From the NCBI RefSeq assembly GCF_029433115.1, contig NZ_JARNTV010000017.1, positions 1-64,000 of the forward strand: a stretch of 64,000 bases of DNA. Direction: 5' to 3'. Under the pieces are notes generated by a model that was given only the letters and a program-made list of their open reading frames with translations, did not search any database and was not told where the DNA came from. Below, piece after piece: positions 60,596 through 64,000 of the stretch. Made by a program: the position numbers and the translations under genes. Every line of letters begins with the position of its first letter. The stretch's first letter is position 1. This stretch comes from Sphingomonas sp. AOB5 (lineage in GTDB: Bacteria; Pseudomonadota; Alphaproteobacteria; Sphingomonadales; Sphingomonadaceae).

Positions 60596-62743
60596 TCAGA
60601 AATTGAGGCCGAACTTTACCGACCAGGTCGCACCCGGCGCATACCAGCGCACCGCGCTGCGCGTCGTGCCCAACAAGGTCGAGGTGTTGAAATAGGTCGT
60701 GTCGGTCAGGTTGCGGCCTGCCAGCTCGACCATCCAGCCGTCGCCGGGACGGCGATAGGCGATGCGCGCATCGACCGTCTGGTACGCCGGCTGAAGGTGG
60801 AACGGATCGTTCGGCAGGATCTTCTGGTCTTTGCCGGTGGCGGTGAACACCACGCCCAGATCGATCCGGTCGCCATTGCCCATCTCGACTTCGTAGGTCG
60901 GCGAGAGCCGCAGCTGATAGTCGGGCAGGTTCTTCTGGCGATCGGTGAGCAACGGCACGCCACCGCCCGCCGGGACCCGCTTGAACTTCGAGTCCGAGAC
61001 GGTGAACGCGCCGAACAGCGAGAAGCCCTGGAACGGCGTGAAGGTGAACTCGGTCTCGATACCGCGGGTGCGCAGATCGGCCGAATTGACCACGATCGAG
61101 CCGCCCGTCGTGCTGCTCAGATTGAGCTGCAGATCGTTATACTCGTTCTGGTACGCCGCGATGTTCACCGTCAGCAGGCGATCGAACAATTCGCTCTTGA
61201 AGCCCAGTTCCCAGGCGGTGACGATTTCGGGCGGGATCGCCGCCAGTGCCGTCGCTGCGGTGGGATAGGGTTGGAACGCGCCGGCCTTGTAGCCCTTCGA
61301 CCAGGTCGCATAGACGTTCAGCCGGGGGCTGACCTTGTACGCGACGTTCACCTTGGGCGAGAAATTGTCGAAATTGACATCGCCGCTGGCCACCGTCGCC
61401 GCACCGCCGCGCTCGATCTTCTTCGAGTCATAGGTGTAGCGGCCACCCAGCGTGATCGTCAGCGGATCGAACGGGGTGAAATACGCCTCGCCATAAGCGC
61501 TGTAGCTGTCGGTGGTCTGGATCGAGATATAGGCCAGATCGGTCTTGGTGATCGGCGGCGGCGTGGTCGGCGTCGTCGTCGACGGCGTGATCAGGAAGTG
61601 CGGAATGCTGTCCGAATGCTCGCGGAAATAGAACAGACCGCCGACGAAGTTGAACGGACCGTCCAGCGCCGAGACGAACTGCAGCTCCTGGCTGAACTGA
61701 TTGGTCTTCAGATCGGTGAACAGGTCGTTGCCGATCGGCGACGATCCGAAGTCATAGGCCGATTTGAAGGTCAGCGCGCGATAGGCGGTGATCGACGACA
61801 GCGTACCCGCGCCCAGATCCCATTCCGCCGTCAGCGACGCGCCGCCGCCATCATAGCGATTGATGTCCGCCATGTCGGGCGCAGCCTTGTAGAGCGAGCC
61901 GTAGAGCGGGACCGGATTGGCCGGATTGGTGATGTTGAACGGCGTGCCCGACTGAAGGCCCGAGCGATCCTTGGCATAATCGGCCGTGGCGAACAGCGTG
62001 AAGCTGTCGCTGACCTTCCACAGTGCCGTGGCGCGTGCCGCGGTCGTGCTCTTGCGGCCCAGATGCTCGCCTGACACGGCATGGGTGTAATAGCCATCGT
62101 TGGTGAGGTTCAGCGCGCTGAAGGTCACCGCGAACTCGTCCGACAGCGGCACGTTCACGCTGCCGCGGAAATCGAGCCGGTTGAAGCTGCCCAGCGTCAG
62201 ATCGCCATTGAAATGCACGCCGTCAAAGGTCGGGCGCTTGGTCACCAGCTTCACCGCGCCACCCGGCGTGTTGCGGCCATAGAGCGTGCCCTGCGGCCCG
62301 CGCAGCACTTCGACGCGCTCGAAATTGTTCATGTCGACGAGCGAGCCGATCGAGCGGCCGAGATAGACGCCGTCGAGATAGATGCCAACGCCGGGCTCGT
62401 TCAGCGCGTTCGAGTTATCCTGGCCGATGCCGCGGATGAACACGGTCGCGCCGTTCGAGCTGCCCTGGTTGGCCGCGACGATCAGGCTGGGAACGGCGGG
62501 ACCGACGTCCAGCAGGCCGCCGATCTGCTGACGCTCGAGCGCATCGGTACCCAGCGCGGTGACCGCGATCGGCACGTCCTGCAGGCTTTCGTCACGCTTG
62601 CGAGCGGTGACGACGATCACATTGTCTTCGGAAACCTCGTCGCTGGCCTGAACCGCCACCGGGGCGGCATCCTGCGCCCAGGCCATGGCTGGTGCGGTGA
62701 GACCGGTCGCGAGACATCCGAAATAGAGAACAGACTTCTTCAT
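60596..62743 (-). CDS. TonB-dependent outer-membrane receptor, second of two
   Basis: A 715-residue receptor. The ATG at 62743 is preceded by GGAAGGGG; the frame opens earlier at 62869. The signal peptide is MKKSVLYFGCLATGLTAPAMAWAQ. The plug has NVIVVTARKRDESLQDVPIAVTALGTDALERQQIGGLLDV and LRGPQGTLYGRNTPGGAVKLVTKRP, and the barrel ends APGATWSVKFGLNF with the terminal Phe. It probably imports the same class of compound as the 43111 receptor. A promoter region of about 370 bp precedes it. Confidence 0.93.
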   Translation of the reverse strand: MKKSVLYFGCLATGLTAPAMAWAQDAAPVAVQASDEVSEDNVIVVTARKRDESLQDVPIAVTALGTDALERQQIGGLLDVGPAVPSLIVAANQGSSNGATVFIRGIGQDNSNALNEPGVGIYLDGVYLGRSIGSLVDMNNFERVEVLRGPQGTLYGRNTPGGAVKLVTKRPTFDGVHFNGDLTLGSFNRLDFRGSVNVPLSDEFAVTFSALNLTNDGYYTHAVSGEHLGRKSTTAARATALWKVSDSFTLFATADYAKDRSGLQSGTPFNITNPANPVPLYGSLYKAAPDMADINRYDGGGASLTAEWDLGAGTLSSITAYRALTFKSAYDFGSSPIGNDLFTDLKTNQFSQELQFVSALDGPFNFVGGLFYFREHSDSIPHFLITPSTTTPTTPPPITKTDLAYISIQTTDSYSAYGEAYFTPFDPLTITLGGRYTYDSKKIERGGAATVASGDVNFDNFSPKVNVAYKVSPRLNVYATWSKGYKAGAFQPYPTAATALAAIPPEIVTAWELGFKSELFDRLLTVNIAAYQNEYNDLQLNLSSTTGGSIVVNSADLRTRGIETEFTFTPFQGFSLFGAFTVSDSKFKRVPAGGGVPLLTDRQKNLPDYQLRLSPTYEVEMGNGDRIDLGVVFTATGKDQKILPNDPFHLQPAYQTVDARIAYRRPGDGWMVELAGRNLTDTTYFNTSTLLGTTRSAVRWYAPGATWSVKFGLNF

Positions 62744-63064
62744 GTAGACCCCTTCCCTGAAGCAAGTGCCGCCCGCTTTTGTTTTGGACCTCATGGCCCG
62801 ACGGCGCTCACTTTCATTGACGAGGCAGAGAAGGCGATCCGCCAAAAATTTGTAATAATCATAGAACATATGCGACCTGCACTTTTATCTATGCCGAACG
62901 ATATTATGCCGCGGAAAGCAGCACGGCTCGGACGGCCTTTTTTTCTTGTGCAGTTCTGGAAGAATCGCACCATTTCGGTGTCATATCCAACCGGAACCAT
63001 ATGTCCCTCCTGCGTTACCCGAGGGTATATCCTTTTAGTTTAACGTTTGCTCAAACTATGAAGT
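62744..63064 (-). promoter_or_regulatory. Promoter region of the second TonB receptor
   Basis: The 370-bp gap between the receptor and the hydantoinase gene is AT-rich. On the minus strand TTGAGC (63054-63049) and GATATA 17 bp on give a weak promoter. TTTAACGTTTGC (63039-63050 on the plus strand) lies in the spacer and matches the site at 59264. A weaker relative of the GntR dyad (TTGTAATAATCATAGAACAT) is at 62850-62869. Confidence 0.5.
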
Positions 63065-63107
63065 GCCGCACCGGAGTCAATAGGCCAGCTACTCACTCCG
63101 GCGCGGC
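63065..63107 (-). terminator. Hairpin at the end of the hydantoinase gene
   Basis: GCCGCACCGGAGT (63065-63077) and ACTCCGGCGCGGC (63095-63107) form a 13-bp stem with one mismatch and a 17-nt loop just after the hydantoinase stop. A T tract is not evident. Confidence 0.5.
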
Positions 63108-63113
63108 GCTGCG

Positions 63114-64000
63114 TCAGGCTGCGGCCGTTTCCTGTGCAACCACAGTTTCGCTCTCAACGGCAATTCCGTACTTTTGCGTCGCCACCTCGGCGCTGATCTT
63201 GCCGTTGCGCAAGTCGGAGCGGACGAGCTGCGGATCGCGATCGCGCGGATCGCCGAAACCGCCGCCGCCGCCGGTGACGTGACGGAACACATCGCCCCGG
63301 TGCAGTTCGGTCGTAACCTTGCTGGGCAGCGGCGCGACGCCCTGCCCCGGATTGACGAAGTTCCACGAGGCCGAACCTTCCTCGCCCTGATCCAGGCCCC
63401 AGGGACGATGCGTGCGCCGGTCCGAACGGACCTGAAGGATCGCACGGCCCTCGGTCAGCCGCATGTCGCGCACGATGGCCAGGCCCCCGCGCGAACGGCC
63501 CGCGCCGCCGCTGTCGGCCACAAAGCCATATTGTTCGCAGCGCAGCGGATATTCCGCCTCGATCACTTCGATCGGGATGTTGGTGCAGTTCGACGCGACC
63601 AGCGCCATCGCGTCGCCATCGCCACGATAATGCGATCCGCCCCACGCGCCGAAGATCAGGTCGCAATGGACGAACGGCTCGCCATTGTCGCGCGTGCCGC
63701 CGATCGTGACGAAGGTGTTGCCGCCTTCCGATGCCGCCATGGTCTTGGCCGGCACTGCCTTGCCCAGCGCCGCCAGCACCAGTTCGGACAGGCGGAAGCC
63801 GGTCAGGCCGCGCGCGGCGCAGGCGCCGGGCAGCGTCACGTTCAGGATCGTGCCCTTCGGCGCGATGATCGTGATCGGCCGCATGAAGCCGCCATTGTTC
63901 GGGATATCGGCGTCAAACACGCAGCGCAGCGCGAGATAGGTCGATGCCTTGGTGAAGCTCTCCGTCGCGTTCAGCGCGCCGCGCACCATCGGCGACGAGC
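63114..64000 (-). CDS. Hydantoinase B/oxoprolinase family protein (3' part; runs off the window)
   Basis: The C-terminal 295 or so residues of a HyuB-type protein; the frame has no stop through to base 64000 and is continuous with SSPMVRGALNATESF at the edge. Segments such as YLALRCVFDADIPNNGGFMRPI, LPGACAARGL and TGGGGGFGDPRDRDP are characteristic of hydantoinase/N-methylhydantoinase B. With HyuA it hydrolyses cyclic amides using ATP. The usual partner gene should lie just beyond the window. It marks the island as a cyclic amide/imide pathway. Confidence 0.88.
   Translation of the reverse strand, partial: SSPMVRGALNATESFTKASTYLALRCVFDADIPNNGGFMRPITIIAPKGTILNVTLPGACAARGLTGFRLSELVLAALGKAVPAKTMAASEGGNTFVTIGGTRDNGEPFVHCDLIFGAWGGSHYRGDGDAMALVASNCTNIPIEVIEAEYPLRCEQYGFVADSGGAGRSRGGLAIVRDMRLTEGRAILQVRSDRRTHRPWGLDQGEEGSASWNFVNPGQGVAPLPSKVTTELHRGDVFRHVTGGGGGFGDPRDRDPQLVRSDLRNGKISAEVATQKYGIAVESETVVAQETAAA

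Overview
The window is GC-rich chromosomal DNA from an alphaproteobacterium, most probably a Sphingomonas-like member of the Sphingomonadales. The evidence is the gene order pcm-tolC-popZ-valS, the Mg-type HemB, the class II DAHP synthase, the RcnB-type periplasmic protein, and a repertoire rich in TonB-dependent receptors. Three GC-rich inverted-repeat elements lie between genes. Four tRNA genes are present: Arg-ACG, Cys-GCA, Glu-CTC and Glu-TTC. I saw no insertion sequence, prophage or CRISPR array.

From 1 to about 24 kb the content is mostly housekeeping. A truncated outer-membrane barrel protein and a small DUF11-like partner come first, followed by a small hydrolase, a lipoprotein and a membrane-anchored spermidine synthase-like protein. 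Next is a hemB operon carrying three overlapping GNAT acetyltransferase genes, then valS, a MAPEG protein, an S9 peptidase, popZ, tolC, pcm, a glycine-zipper protein, cysS and a D-2-hydroxyacid dehydrogenase. Between 24 and 36 kb lie short regulator/enzyme pairs: ArsR with an AHSA1-type protein, TetR with a carotenoid oxygenase, and MarR with a beta-lactamase-like hydrolase. This stretch also holds an Rnk-like factor, a DAHP synthase fused to an N-terminal helix-turn-helix domain, a PAS-LuxR regulator, a class II aldolase, an extradiol dioxygenase and an orphan 2Fe-2S oxidoreductase subunit. From 36 to 40.7 kb come an RcnB-like protein, two tandem prolyl-4-hydroxylase-like oxygenases, recJ with a DUF7660-like partner, and tRNA-Glu.

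From 40.9 kb to the right edge there is one large catabolic island. Its first operon (plus strand) encodes an aconitase-family hydratase of LeuC/LeuD type, a TonB receptor, a bicupin, an AllA-like cupin, an MFS transporter, a methyltransferase and a small helical protein. A convergent operon encodes two PuuE/NodB-type hydrolases, an isochorismatase-like amidase and an HMG-CoA-lyase-like enzyme. A CaiB-type CoA-transferase is divergent from that operon, and a GntR/UTRA regulator follows. A second methyltransferase plus small-protein pair comes next with another MFS transporter, RidA, a sigma factor, a LacI regulator, a second TonB receptor and the 3' end of a hydantoinase-B gene.

Read together, the island looks like a pathway that takes up a cyclic imide or ureide, opens the ring, removes ammonia, hydrates the unsaturated diacid, activates it as a CoA ester and cleaves it to central metabolites. 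This pathway is inference; the substrate is not known. Two shared DNA motifs support coordinated control. A 20-bp dyad of the form TTG-N14-CAA lies before leuC, between the lyase and CoA-transferase genes, and before gntR. A 12-bp element, TTTAACGTTTGC, lies at the promoters of the sigma factor and of the second TonB receptor.
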